DNA of 64,000 bases, taken from assembly GCA_018242605.1 (NCBI GenBank), contig JAFEBP010000018.1, forward strand, positions 1 through 64,000, given 5' to 3'. Below, piece by piece: positions 26,486-35,306 of this stretch. A program made the translations under genes and the position numbers. Positions within the stretch are counted from its first letter, which is position 1; each line of letters opens with the position of its first letter. Below the pieces are notes generated by a model. The model made no database searches. It saw nothing but the letters and a program-made list of their open reading frames with translations, and had not been told where the DNA came from. The stretch comes from Planctomycetota bacterium. GTDB taxonomy: Bacteria > Planctomycetota > Phycisphaerae > Phycisphaerales > UBA1924.

Positions 26486-28015
26486 TCAGCCACCCGCGCT
26501 GCCTTCGCCGCCGGGCAGCGTCATGCTCCAGGGGTTGAGGTAGGAATCGATGTCCTCGCGGGTGATGGACTTGCCCGCGAAGTCCTTGGTCCCCACCACC
26601 ACCTCGTAGGCCAGTTGCCGGACGGTCTTTCCCTGCTTGAAGGCGTCCTTGGCGAGCGCCGCGGACTTGTCGTACCCAATGACCGGGACCAGCGACGTGC
26701 ACATCGCCAGGGACCCTTCGATCAGCCCTTTGCAACGGGCTTCGTCGGGCTTGAGGTCGGCGAGGAGGTTAGTGGTAAAGACGTCGCACCCCTTGGCGAG
26801 CAGGTGGATGCTGTCGAGCAGGTTGGCGGCCATCATGGGCATGGCGACGTTCAGGTCCAGGAGGCTGCCGACACCCCCGAAGCCTCCGTACGTCAGAGCC
26901 GCGTCGTTGCCGATGACCTGGCAGCAGACCATGATGAGGCTCTCGCAGATGACAGGGTTTACCTTTCCGGGCATGATGGAGGACCCGGGCTGAACCGCCG
27001 GGAGCACGAGTTCGCCGATGCCGCATCGCGGGCCGCTGCCCAGCCAGCGGATGTCATTGGCGATCTTGGAGAGTGACACCGCAACGGTCCGGAGCAGGCC
27101 GCTGGTCTCCACGTACGCGTCCTTGGCATGCTGCGACTCAAAGTGGTTGGAGGCTTCCCGGAACTTGACCTTGGTGACCTTGCTCAGTTCCGCGGCGACC
27201 TTGGAGCCGAACTCTTCGTGGCAGTTGATGCCGGTGCCAACGGCCGTGCCGCCCAAGGAAAGCTCCCCGAGCGCCTCGAGCGCCTGGGCGAGTCTCTTCT
27301 CGGCGTGGCGCATCTGGCTGGCATACCCGCTGAACTCCTGGCCCAGGCGGATGGGTGTGGCGTCCTGGAGGTGAGTGCGGCCGATTTTGACGATCTTGTC
27401 CCAGGCCTTGGCGTGGGATTCCAACTTCGCGGCCATGCGGCGGACGGCGGGGATGAGGTCCCGGCTGATGGACACCGCAGCCGCGACGTGCATGGCGGTC
27501 GGAAAGGTGTCGTTGGACGACTGCCCCATGTTGACGTGGTCGTTGGGATGGACGCCGCCCTTCTTGAGATACTCGGGGTCCTTGCTGGAGCCGATGGGCT
27601 TGCCGTTGGCGAGACAGATGAGGTTCGCGATCACCTCGTTGGCGTTCATGTTGGTGCTGGTGCCGCTGCCGGTCTGGTAAATATCCACAGGGAAGTGCTT
27701 GGCCCAGCCGCCCTGTTCGACCATGCCCCCGGCGATGGTGGCGCAGGCGTTGACGATGGCCTTGGTCCGCTTGGAATCCAGGCGACCGAGCTGGTTATTG
27801 ACGCGGGCGGCGGCGGCCTTGATAAGGGAATAGGCCTCGATAATGCCGAAAGGGACCGGACGACCGCTGACGGGGAAGTTCAGAACCGCCCGCTGGGTGC
27901 TAGCGCCGTAGAGGGCGTCGGCGGGGACTTGCATCTCGCCCATGGTGTCTTTTTCGACGCGGGTGGCGGAGGGGGCGGTAGAGGCGGTCTTCGCGGGTTT
28001 GGTTGAGGTTGCCAT
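26486..28015 (-). CDS. fumC: Fumarate hydratase, class II
   Basis: 509 residues. It interconverts fumarate and malate in the TCA cycle. Diagnostic blocks: TGSGTSTNMNANEVIAN, the GRTHLQDATPIRLGQE stretch with the conserved His, and the superfamily signature GSSIMPGKVNPV. A 20-residue Ala/Thr/Lys-rich N-terminal extension precedes the core (DTMGEMQVPADALYG). With sucAB nearby, this places several TCA genes in one region, although they are separate transcription units. Confidence 0.95.
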   Translation of the reverse strand: MATSTKPAKTASTAPSATRVEKDTMGEMQVPADALYGASTQRAVLNFPVSGRPVPFGIIEAYSLIKAAAARVNNQLGRLDSKRTKAIVNACATIAGGMVEQGGWAKHFPVDIYQTGSGTSTNMNANEVIANLICLANGKPIGSSKDPEYLKKGGVHPNDHVNMGQSSNDTFPTAMHVAAAVSISRDLIPAVRRMAAKLESHAKAWDKIVKIGRTHLQDATPIRLGQEFSGYASQMRHAEKRLAQALEALGELSLGGTAVGTGINCHEEFGSKVAAELSKVTKVKFREASNHFESQHAKDAYVETSGLLRTVAVSLSKIANDIRWLGSGPRCGIGELVLPAVQPGSSIMPGKVNPVICESLIMVCCQVIGNDAALTYGGFGGVGSLLDLNVAMPMMAANLLDSIHLLAKGCDVFTTNLLADLKPDEARCKGLIEGSLAMCTSLVPVIGYDKSAALAKDAFKQGKTVRQLAYEVVVGTKDFAGKSITREDIDSYLNPWSMTLPGGEGSAGG

Positions 28016-28159
28016 AGTGCGACACGGTAGGAGCCGGCGAGTGGATTCTCAGCCCGGTCTTGACGATACCAGGGTTCGTACAATGCTCATTCGCGGCGCA
28101 CTTGATGACTCGTTTTTCTCTGCGCGCCGCGGCCCCCAAACGCCGATACAGGTGGCGCC

Positions 28160-29443
28160 ATGATGACGCTCGTTGCCGACTCCCCCGCCACGCTTCCCCC
28201 CAACACGCCCGCCGCGGAGCTCCGCCCGGCCGGGGCCGCGACCAGTGACTGGTCGCTGGATCCAACGCTGACCTTCCTGAACCACGGTTCGTACGGCGCG
28301 GTGCCCCGCGCTGCGCTGCGGTATCAGGCCGAGCTTCGGGCACGGCTGGAGCGCGATCCGGTCAGGTTCTATAAGTCCGACCTGGAGGGGATGTTGGACG
28401 ACATGCGAGTTCGGCTGGGAGCGTTGCTGAACTGCCGCGCTGCCGACTTGGCGCCGTTGCCCAACGCCACGGTGGCGATCTGCACCATCCTGAACAACAC
28501 CGCACTTCGGCCGGGCGACGAGGTGCTGGTCACCGATCACGAGTATCAGTCGCTGTTCAATGAACTTGATCGCATCTGCGCCCGCACCGGCGCTGTGGTG
28601 GTGAAGGCCCAACTCCCGTTCCCCTCCGCCGGGCCGGCCGAGGTCGCCGAGCGCTACCTGGCGTGCGTCACCCCGCGGACGCGGCTGGCGTTCATCAGCC
28701 ACATCACCAGTTGCACCTCCCTCACCTTCCCGGTGACAGAGGTGGTCGCCGAGCTCAATCGCCGGGGTATTGACTGCTGCGTCGACGGCGCTCACAGCCC
28801 CGGACAAGTTCCGGTGGATGTCTCCGCGTTGGCGCCAACGTACTTCATCTTCAGCGGTCACAAGTGGCTGAGCGGTCCCAAGGGCACGGGGTTCATGTAC
28901 GTTCGCCCGGATAAGCAGGCGGGGTTCCGCCCGCTGCAGATTTCCAGCCGCGTACACAAGATCCGCCCCGACCGGGCTCTGTTCCTGCGTGACTTTGACT
29001 ATCAGGGCACCGCAGATTACACGGGCATCCTCACGGTGCCCCGCGCGGCGGAGTGCATGGGCAAGATGCTACCGGGCGGCTGGCCGCGGCTGATGCGGCA
29101 GAACCACGACATGATCATGGAGGCCCGCCGGGTGCTGACCTCGATCCTGGGGGGCTGGTGCACCACCGAGACGGCCCCGGAATCAATGGTGGGCTCGATG
29201 ATCACGATGATCATTCCCGAGCCGGCTCCAGAGTTGGCTGATCGGCCCACCGCGTACGACGATGCCTTGCAGGATGCGCTCTTCGAGCGGCACCGGATCG
29301 TTGTGCCGGTATGGCGGTTCTCCCCCACCAACGCGCGTGTGGTGCGGGTGTCGGCGCAGATGTACAACACCCCCGAGCAGTACTCCTTCCTGGGTGAGGC
29401 CCTACTCGAAGAGCTCCGCCGCGAGCGGGCGATCGGGGCGTAA
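28160..29443 (+). CDS. Class V aminotransferase (isopenicillin-N-epimerase-like)
   Basis: 427 residues; ATG at 28160 is followed directly by ATG 28163 and either may start. This is a fold-type I PLP enzyme: N-terminal FLNHGSYGAVPRAAL, PLP-contacting VDGAHSPGQVPVDV, and the Schiff-base Lys235 in FSGHKWLSGPKGTGF. The closest family names are isopenicillin N epimerase-like or cysteine desulfurase-like. Absence of the catalytic Cys loop of desulfurases favours a racemase, epimerase or lyase role. Divergent from fumC with 144 bp between. Confidence 0.82.
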   Translation: MMTLVADSPATLPPNTPAAELRPAGAATSDWSLDPTLTFLNHGSYGAVPRAALRYQAELRARLERDPVRFYKSDLEGMLDDMRVRLGALLNCRAADLAPLPNATVAICTILNNTALRPGDEVLVTDHEYQSLFNELDRICARTGAVVVKAQLPFPSAGPAEVAERYLACVTPRTRLAFISHITSCTSLTFPVTEVVAELNRRGIDCCVDGAHSPGQVPVDVSALAPTYFIFSGHKWLSGPKGTGFMYVRPDKQAGFRPLQISSRVHKIRPDRALFLRDFDYQGTADYTGILTVPRAAECMGKMLPGGWPRLMRQNHDMIMEARRVLTSILGGWCTTETAPESMVGSMITMIIPEPAPELADRPTAYDDALQDALFERHRIVVPVWRFSPTNARVVRVSAQMYNTPEQYSFLGEALLEELRRERAIGA

Positions 29444-29682
29444 TCGCGGTGGCGAGTTTGGTTTGGGAAGGCCTATAACGCGCCGCATTGTCGGCGGCGA
29501 GTGCTGTGTTGATTTCATCCACAGCGGAGCGACGGGTACTAACTGTCATTTGCCGCCGATACCCCAATGGATTGTGTTTTCGTCCGCCCGTTTGCCTTAT
29601 GGGTGGTACACTACCCGCATTCGAGGTAGGTGGTCTTCGCCGATTCAAACGGCGGTCCAAACGAAACACGGATGAAGTCCCC

Positions 29683-30861
29683 ATGAAAGTCATAGTCGAT
29701 CGAGTTGCGTTCGCGGAAGCTGTCAATCTGGTGTCCAGCGCCGCGGCGGTGCGTTCGCCCAAGGTGCAGCTCACCTGCGTCAAGATCGTCTGCAAGAAGA
29801 CGGGCGGCGTTGGAGAAGTGGTGCTGGAAGCCACCGATGCCGAAGTGGCGATGAGGCTTTCCCTCTCCCAAGTTGATGTCTCCAAGCCCGGCGAGATTCT
29901 GATCCCCGCGGACAAGCTGCGGAGCATCATCAGCGCCGAGGAGAACGACTCCACCCTGACCATCTCGGCCGATGGCGAGGCGTGCACGATCAAGGGCTCG
30001 GATTCGAACTTCAAGATCTTCGGGTACGACACGGCGGAGTTCCCGCCGATTCCTGACTTCGCGGCGTCCGTCACCGGTTCGGGCGATACTGCGAAGGCCA
30101 AGGCCACGCTGACCCACCCGGCGGGTTCGCTCGCGGAGCTGGTTTCGCGGACAATCTTTGCGACCGCTCGGGAAACGAGCCGGTACGCGATCAATGGTGT
30201 GCTCTTTAAGCGCGACGGCAAGCGGCTGGAACTGGCCGCGACGGACGGAAGGCGACTGGCTCTGGCCCGCGCCAACCTCTCGGGCGGCGAAAAGGACGCC
30301 AAGCCGGTGCAGTGCATCGTGCCCTCCAAGGCGCTGGGGATGCTCCAAAAGCTGATCAAGGAGCACGAGGAGCCGGTGCAGATCGCGATCACCGAGACGC
30401 AAATCCTGTTCTCTTTCGGTACCGCCGCGAACCCGGGCCGCGCCGTGCTGGTCTCGAACCTGGTCGAGGGCGCGTTCCCTCCCTACGAAGACGTGATCCC
30501 CAAGGACAACGACAAAAAGGTCACTTTCGACCGCGACGTGGTCATTTCAGCAGTCAAGCGAGCGGCGTTGCTCACCAACGAAGAGTCCCGCGGCGTGCGT
30601 CTGGCCTTCCACGCCAAGGACAAACAACTTGAACTCAGCAGCCGCGCACCCGAGCAGGGCGAAGCCAACATCCGCGTGGATTTGGCCGGTTACGACGGCG
30701 AGGACATGGAGATCGGCTTCAATCCCGCCTTCCTGACCGATGCTCTCAAGGTGATGCACGACCCTCAGGTCATCATGGAACTCAAGGCCAGCGGCAAGCC
30801 GGGCCTGATCAAGAGCGGCAGCGACTTCCTGTATGTCGTCATGCCGGTCAACCTGACCTGA
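29683..30861 (+). CDS. dnaN: DNA polymerase III beta subunit (sliding clamp)
   Basis: 392 residues from ATG 29683 (MKVIVDRVAFAEAV). Three clamp domains are recognisable: N-terminal PKVQLTCVKI ... ATDAEVAMRL; middle RETSRYAINGVLF ... LAATDGRRLALARA; C-terminal LTNEESRGVRLAF ... YGxE-like DGEDMEIGFNPAFLTDALK and the terminal YVVMPVNL. It tethers polymerase III to DNA. No dnaA, recF or gyrB lies nearby, so this is not the classical dnaA-dnaN cluster. An in-frame extension to 29488 is not clamp-like. Confidence 0.95.
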   Translation: MKVIVDRVAFAEAVNLVSSAAAVRSPKVQLTCVKIVCKKTGGVGEVVLEATDAEVAMRLSLSQVDVSKPGEILIPADKLRSIISAEENDSTLTISADGEACTIKGSDSNFKIFGYDTAEFPPIPDFAASVTGSGDTAKAKATLTHPAGSLAELVSRTIFATARETSRYAINGVLFKRDGKRLELAATDGRRLALARANLSGGEKDAKPVQCIVPSKALGMLQKLIKEHEEPVQIAITETQILFSFGTAANPGRAVLVSNLVEGAFPPYEDVIPKDNDKKVTFDRDVVISAVKRAALLTNEESRGVRLAFHAKDKQLELSSRAPEQGEANIRVDLAGYDGEDMEIGFNPAFLTDALKVMHDPQVIMELKASGKPGLIKSGSDFLYVVMPVNLT

Positions 30862-31054
30862 GCGTCATCCTCGGAAAACCGACTACTCACTCGAATCGCT
30901 TGGACCGCCTTGTCGGCACCGGGCGATTTGTTGCGCTGTTGCAACGGGCTGAACAGGCGGGCGATCCGGGCCGCACATCGCTCTGATCGCCACAATGCAG
31001 CGAGGATCGCCCTATCGTCGTTCTCGCGTACCGGAATGAGCACGCGGAGGCTTC

Positions 31055-31957
31055 ATGCGAATCGGCGTCATCGGATTGGACTCCTCTCACACGCTCGCGT
31101 TCGGCCGTCGGATTCACGAACTTCATTCGAACGGCCGCACGGCGTACCGCGTGACGTATTGCTGGGATGTGCCGACTCCGCTCGGTCTGACGCAGTCCGG
31201 CATCACAGAACTTTACTCGGCGCTGGCTTCCTTGGGGATGAGGTTTGCCGCCTCTCTTGAGGAACTGCTCTCAAATGTCGACGCGGTCATGGTTCTGACC
31301 GTCGACGGGCACCGTCATCACGATCTGGCGATCGAGGCCATGTCGCGAGGGCTACCGATCTTTGTGGACAAGCCGCTGACATGCTCGGCGGCGCAGGCAG
31401 TATCGATCCTGGAGTACACGCGCACTCACGCGGCGCGGTGCTATTCGGCCTCGGCCCTCCGGTTCGCCGGTGGAGTTCCGGACAGTGCTACGGGCTCCTT
31501 CGGCCGCGTGCTCGCGATCGACGTTACGGCACCGTTTGAAGAAAACACGCACATGCGGGGGTTCTGGTATTACGGGTGCCACGCGTTCGAACTGATTGAC
31601 TCGCTCTGGACCGTCGAGGGAGGACTTGGCCGGGTTCGGGCGACGCAGGATCCGGTGAATCACGTGATTCAACTGGAGTACCGGGACGGCCGAACCGCGA
31701 GTATCGGACTTCACCGATCGGGCACTGGGCCCTTTGCTGGACGGTTGCACGGAAGCAATGGCGCTGTCGGTTTCACCGCCGACCTGGCCCCTGCCTACGA
31801 CGGTCTTGTGGCGAGCATGCTCCGCTTTTTCAGTGGAGTCGGGCCAGAAATTCGGCTCGAACGCATCGTCGAGTCCATCCGGGCCATTGAGTGCTGCCAC
31901 CGGTCGATCGACGGGGGAGGCATTTGGATTGATCTGGAGGCGGGTTCCGGGGCCTGA
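31055..31957 (+). CDS. Gfo/Idh/MocA family oxidoreductase (1)
   Basis: 300 residues, ATG with GCGGAGG 4 nt upstream. The NAD(P)-binding half begins MRIGVIGLDSSHTLAFGRRI, a family variant of the GxGxxG loop. VDAVMVLTVDGHRHHDLAIEAM and IFVDKPLTCS (the EKP-type motif, here DKP) follow. The C-terminal half is short. Family members oxidise or reduce sugars and related polyols. It lies at the left edge of the catabolic island and is the only plus-strand member besides the DNRLRE and GNAT genes there; substrate unknown. Confidence 0.78.
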   Translation: MRIGVIGLDSSHTLAFGRRIHELHSNGRTAYRVTYCWDVPTPLGLTQSGITELYSALASLGMRFAASLEELLSNVDAVMVLTVDGHRHHDLAIEAMSRGLPIFVDKPLTCSAAQAVSILEYTRTHAARCYSASALRFAGGVPDSATGSFGRVLAIDVTAPFEENTHMRGFWYYGCHAFELIDSLWTVEGGLGRVRATQDPVNHVIQLEYRDGRTASIGLHRSGTGPFAGRLHGSNGAVGFTADLAPAYDGLVASMLRFFSGVGPEIRLERIVESIRAIECCHRSIDGGGIWIDLEAGSGA

Positions 31958-32028
31958 AGGCCCGGCTAACCGGTGTGAAGCCCCGCCACAATGGACAGGA
32001 AAAAAGCGCGTCTGGACTTGTATTTGAC

Positions 32029-32057
32029 TTGTCTTGTAGGTGGCTTTGCTGTACACT
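32029..32057 (+). promoter_or_regulatory. Putative promoter of the dockerin-tailed DNRLRE gene
   Basis: TTGTCT (32029-32034), 17-bp spacer, TACACT (32052-32057), 40 nt before ATG 32097. A TTGACT lies 5 nt further upstream (32024). The stretch is visibly more AT-rich than its surroundings. Confidence 0.4.
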
Positions 32058-32096
32058 GTCACGAGCCAGAGAAATCAACGGTACAGGAGATTTACC

Positions 32097-32969
32097 ATGA
32101 AGACCGCGTTCTGGGCCGCTTCCATCGCCACCATCAGTCTGATCTGCGGCACGGCGATGTCAGATGAGATCACGATCCCGCTCAACGACACGAACTGCGG
32201 GGACAACTTCCTGTACAACAACGGGCCGACTACGAACTTCGGCCCTAACGGCATCTACTACTACGACAACCGGGGGAGTGCCTTGGACAAGGCTCGCCCC
32301 ATCATTCGCTTTGATTTGGCCACCCTTCCGGAGTGTTCCACGATCACGAGCGTGCAATATCAACTGTGGCTCGTGGATTACACGTTCATTGACATGGCCA
32401 ACGGCGGGGCCGTGGTGCCCTGGCCCTTCTCGATCTATCCAATGCGGGTAGATTGGAGCGAAAACGGCTCAAACTGGCTCGAACGCATGCCCGGGGTCCC
32501 TTGGAGCACGCCCGGAATGGCGGCGGGTGTCGATTACGACGCCACAGCCGTGTCCACCCTCGTGGTGAGCACCCCCGGAAATCGGTACATCTCGTGGGAC
32601 ATCACCTCCCTGTACAACGACTGGGTGAGCGGCGCGAGACCCAACTACGGGTTCCACCTTCACGGGCCCACCGGAAATCCCAACCTGACCACCAGCAGCG
32701 GTGACACGACCGACGGCGTCTTCCGCTGCAACTCTTCCGAGTACGCGGACGATTTCCGCCGCCCCCACCTGGTGATCACCTACACCCCCGGCCCATGCCC
32801 CTGCCCCGCGGACTTCAACCGTGACGGCGGCGTGGACGGCGGCGACGTCGAGGCGTTCTTCCTTGCCTGGGAAGCCGGCGACGCCTCCACCGATGTGAAC
32901 TCTGACGGCGGCGTCGACGGCGCCGATGTAGAGGTGTTCTTCATCGCGTGGGAAGCCGGCGGCTGCTGA
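32097..32969 (+). CDS. Secreted DNRLRE/CBM96-like protein with dockerin-like tail
   Basis: 290 residues from ATG 32097, with an excellent AGGAGA ribosome site 6 nt upstream. A signal peptide (KTAFWAASIATISLICGTAMS) is followed by a single domain of about 220 residues with the DNRLRE pattern: IPLNDTNCGDNFLYNNGPTT, ARPIIRFDLATLP, W-containing core, SWDITSLYNDWVSG and PHLVITY. This domain is thought to be a carbohydrate-binding module. The C-terminus has two Ca-binding repeats of dockerin type, DFNRDGGVDGGDVEAFF and DVNSDGGVDGADVEVFF. Paralogue of the gene at 49586-50383, which carries a PEP-CTERM-like tail instead. Confidence 0.85.
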   Translation: MKTAFWAASIATISLICGTAMSDEITIPLNDTNCGDNFLYNNGPTTNFGPNGIYYYDNRGSALDKARPIIRFDLATLPECSTITSVQYQLWLVDYTFIDMANGGAVVPWPFSIYPMRVDWSENGSNWLERMPGVPWSTPGMAAGVDYDATAVSTLVVSTPGNRYISWDITSLYNDWVSGARPNYGFHLHGPTGNPNLTTSSGDTTDGVFRCNSSEYADDFRRPHLVITYTPGPCPCPADFNRDGGVDGGDVEAFFLAWEAGDASTDVNSDGGVDGADVEVFFIAWEAGGC

Positions 32970-33004
32970 GCGGTCCGGCGATCGCATAGCTCGCGGCACA
33001 TTTC

Positions 33005-34135
33005 ATGTCCGAATCCTTGACGCAACTCTGCGCGACAGACTTCGACGAGGCTATCTCTCATCTGAACCTGGTCTTTGGTGACCCGGACTTCGCGGCTCTG
33101 CTCCCTCGGCTGTACCAGCCGAGCGACGAGCACATGAGTTGCAACTACGCCATCCGGCGAGATGGCCGAATCGTCGCCATCGTGGGCCTCTTCCCGATCT
33201 CGTGGGTCGTGGCAGGTGAGCATCTGCGGCTCGCGGGTGTTGGAGGCGTGAGCGTTCACCCCGAACATCGCGGCCGCGGGTATATGCGGGTGCTGATGGA
33301 CGCCGTCATGGGCGACATCGCCCGGGGCGGATATCACGCCGCGTGCCTCGGCGGGAATCGTCGACGCTACGCCCACTGGGGATTTGAGAAGGCCGGCGTC
33401 GAGGCCAGCTTTCTAGTCACGCCCAATAGCCTGCAGCACGCACCGCTCGGGATCGGCATGGGCCCGGCGCCACGCACCGAGCGGTGCTCGCAGAGTGATC
33501 TGGACGCCATGCGGGCGTTATACAACCAGCAGTCGGTCCGCTGCGAGCGAAGCGCGGAGCACTTTCCGCTCCAACTCGCTCACTGGAGACGCGAAGCGTG
33601 GGTGACGCGGGATCCATCAGGGCGGGCCGTTGCGTATGGGTGCATCGATCCGAAGGACTTCAGTTGCGTTGACTTGTGCGCCCAAGATGCTGATTCGCTG
33701 GAGTTGTTCGTGCGTGCGCAGGTGCTGGGCGCCGGAAAGAACCTCAGAGTATCGATGCCACTGCTGCAGACTCCCCAGTTCGCGAGAATAGCCAACCTCA
33801 GCGACGATGTGTCGCTCATCGAGGCGAGCAACTGGCGCATCTACGACTGGCCCGCGGTGCTGGGCGCGCTGCTCCGAGCCAAGCATGCGGCGCAGCCGTT
33901 GCCCGCGGGTGCGTGTGTGCTTCGGATCACCGACGCCGACGAAACGGTTCGGCTTGAAGTTGATGGCGAGGCACGATGCACGCGGACGAGCGCCGCGGCG
34001 GATCTGGAAGCCGATTCGAGCGAAATGCTGCGCCTGCTCGCCTCGCCGATTCCTGCTGACCGGCCCGGTGGCCGCACGGACTGGCTCGCATGGCGACCGC
34101 TGCCGCTCATGATCCCCATGCAGGATCGGATCTAG
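33005..34135 (+). CDS. GNAT family N-acetyltransferase (Eis-like architecture)
   Basis: 376 residues. The N-terminal GNAT fold has the acetyl-CoA loop in GVGGVSVHPEHRGRGYMRVL (R/Q-x-x-G-x-G/A form), preceded by a strand pair typical of the family. The long second half (about 160-376) resembles the second GNAT-like plus sterol-carrier arrangement of Eis-type enzymes. Substrate unknown. It converges with the minus-strand operon, and the two stop codons share the palindrome CTAG at 34132-34135. Confidence 0.75.
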   Translation: MSESLTQLCATDFDEAISHLNLVFGDPDFAALLPRLYQPSDEHMSCNYAIRRDGRIVAIVGLFPISWVVAGEHLRLAGVGGVSVHPEHRGRGYMRVLMDAVMGDIARGGYHAACLGGNRRRYAHWGFEKAGVEASFLVTPNSLQHAPLGIGMGPAPRTERCSQSDLDAMRALYNQQSVRCERSAEHFPLQLAHWRREAWVTRDPSGRAVAYGCIDPKDFSCVDLCAQDADSLELFVRAQVLGAGKNLRVSMPLLQTPQFARIANLSDDVSLIEASNWRIYDWPAVLGALLRAKHAAQPLPAGACVLRITDADETVRLEVDGEARCTRTSAAADLEADSSEMLRLLASPIPADRPGGRTDWLAWRPLPLMIPMQDRI

Positions 34136-35280
34136 GCCTGGATCCCGGCCTGCTTCCAAAGGGGCTGCATCTCAACGACGCGGCGCTCGTCGAGGGCCGC
34201 GTCGATCCCGAAACAGGTGACCGCGGAGTCCAGGGCGTGCTCAATGCCTGTACGCGGCGGCGCGGACTTGGTGATCCAGTCGGCGAGCGCTACCACAAGT
34301 TGCGAATCCGCACCAGCGTGATCCGCGGCGGTCGATACCGACCGGTACACCACGCGAGGTTCATCCCAGCCGAGTTTCTGGTACTCCACCAGCCCCGTGT
34401 TCAAATCCGCTCGGATCGCACCACGGGTGCCCAGCAGAAGCAGTCGTCGTTCCGGAATCGCCGCGACACAGTTGGTATGGAACGAGGCCCGGACGCCGCT
34501 GGCGTACTCGATAATCGCCACTTGATGATCGACGATGTCCTTGTCGAGCGTGAACGGGTCGCCCTTGGTCTGCGGCCACTCCTGGAACGCGCGTCTCCCG
34601 GTGGGGCCGGGGCCGATGTCGTCCGCGATGCCGCGGTTGGCGGGGATGAAGTATCGCAAGCCGCCGAAACTGGCGACGAACTTCGCGCGGCTCCCCACCA
34701 TCCAGTTCACGATGTCGATGTCGTGGCAGCACTTCTCGAGCATGTGCGTGCCCGCGGCGGACCTGTGCCGTCGCCAATCCTGATGGATGTACCCGCCGTG
34801 ATTGAACCCCAGCGTCTCGTTGAAGTCGATCGAGATGATCTCGCCGATGGCCTGCTGGTCCATCAGGGCTCGGACGCGGGTGTACAAGGGCGCATACCGG
34901 AGCACGAGGCCGAAGAAGAACGAGCGGCCGGTGTTGCGAACGACATCGCGGATCGCCAGGCAGTCGGCGAGGTTGGTCGCCAGGGGCTTTTCGCAGAACA
35001 CGTCGCGTCCGGCCCGCATCGCCGCGGAGGCGTGCTCACGGTGGAACTGGTTCGGTGAACCGATCAACACCCAGCCTACGCGAGAGTTCCTGAGCATCTC
35101 CGCCACATCAGCGCACACCTGCACACCGGGCGCCAGCGCACGAGCGGCGGCAACAGATTCCGCGGAGGGGTCGCAGACTGCTGCCAGTTCAATTCGCGGG
35201 CAGCCGGCGAGAAGCTGCGACGTCAGCCCGGCCACGCGATGGCCGAATCCGATGACGCCTATTCCGAATGGCTGAGACAT
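34132..35280 (-). CDS. Gfo/Idh/MocA family oxidoreductase (2)
   Basis: 382 residues from ATG 35280 with GGAG about 10 nt upstream. N-terminal Rossmann start IGVIGFGHRVAGL, LIGSPNQFHREHA, and the diagnostic VFCEKPLATN (EKP motif) lead into the alpha/beta C-domain with GTHMLEKCCHDIDIVNW (the catalytic His-containing HxxD/H block). Last gene of the minus-strand operon, 26 nt after the HEAT gene. An NAD-dependent sugar or inositol dehydrogenase role fits the neighbouring dehydratase and SDR (inference). Confidence 0.85.
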   Translation of the reverse strand: MSQPFGIGVIGFGHRVAGLTSQLLAGCPRIELAAVCDPSAESVAAARALAPGVQVCADVAEMLRNSRVGWVLIGSPNQFHREHASAAMRAGRDVFCEKPLATNLADCLAIRDVVRNTGRSFFFGLVLRYAPLYTRVRALMDQQAIGEIISIDFNETLGFNHGGYIHQDWRRHRSAAGTHMLEKCCHDIDIVNWMVGSRAKFVASFGGLRYFIPANRGIADDIGPGPTGRRAFQEWPQTKGDPFTLDKDIVDHQVAIIEYASGVRASFHTNCVAAIPERRLLLLGTRGAIRADLNTGLVEYQKLGWDEPRVVYRSVSTAADHAGADSQLVVALADWITKSAPPRTGIEHALDSAVTCFGIDAALDERRVVEMQPLWKQAGIQA

Positions 35281-35306
35281 GGGCACTCCAGAGACTGAAG
35301 ATGAGA

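Noticed and set aside
28060..28084. TTGACG ... TACAAT as a promoter for the class V aminotransferase.
   Set aside because: The spacer is only 13 bp, too short for a normal sigma-70 promoter; no better pair was found.
29513..29523. TTTCATCCACA upstream of dnaN resembling a DnaA box (possible oriC).
   Set aside because: A single box with a mismatch; no cluster of boxes, no AT-rich unwinding element and no dnaA nearby.
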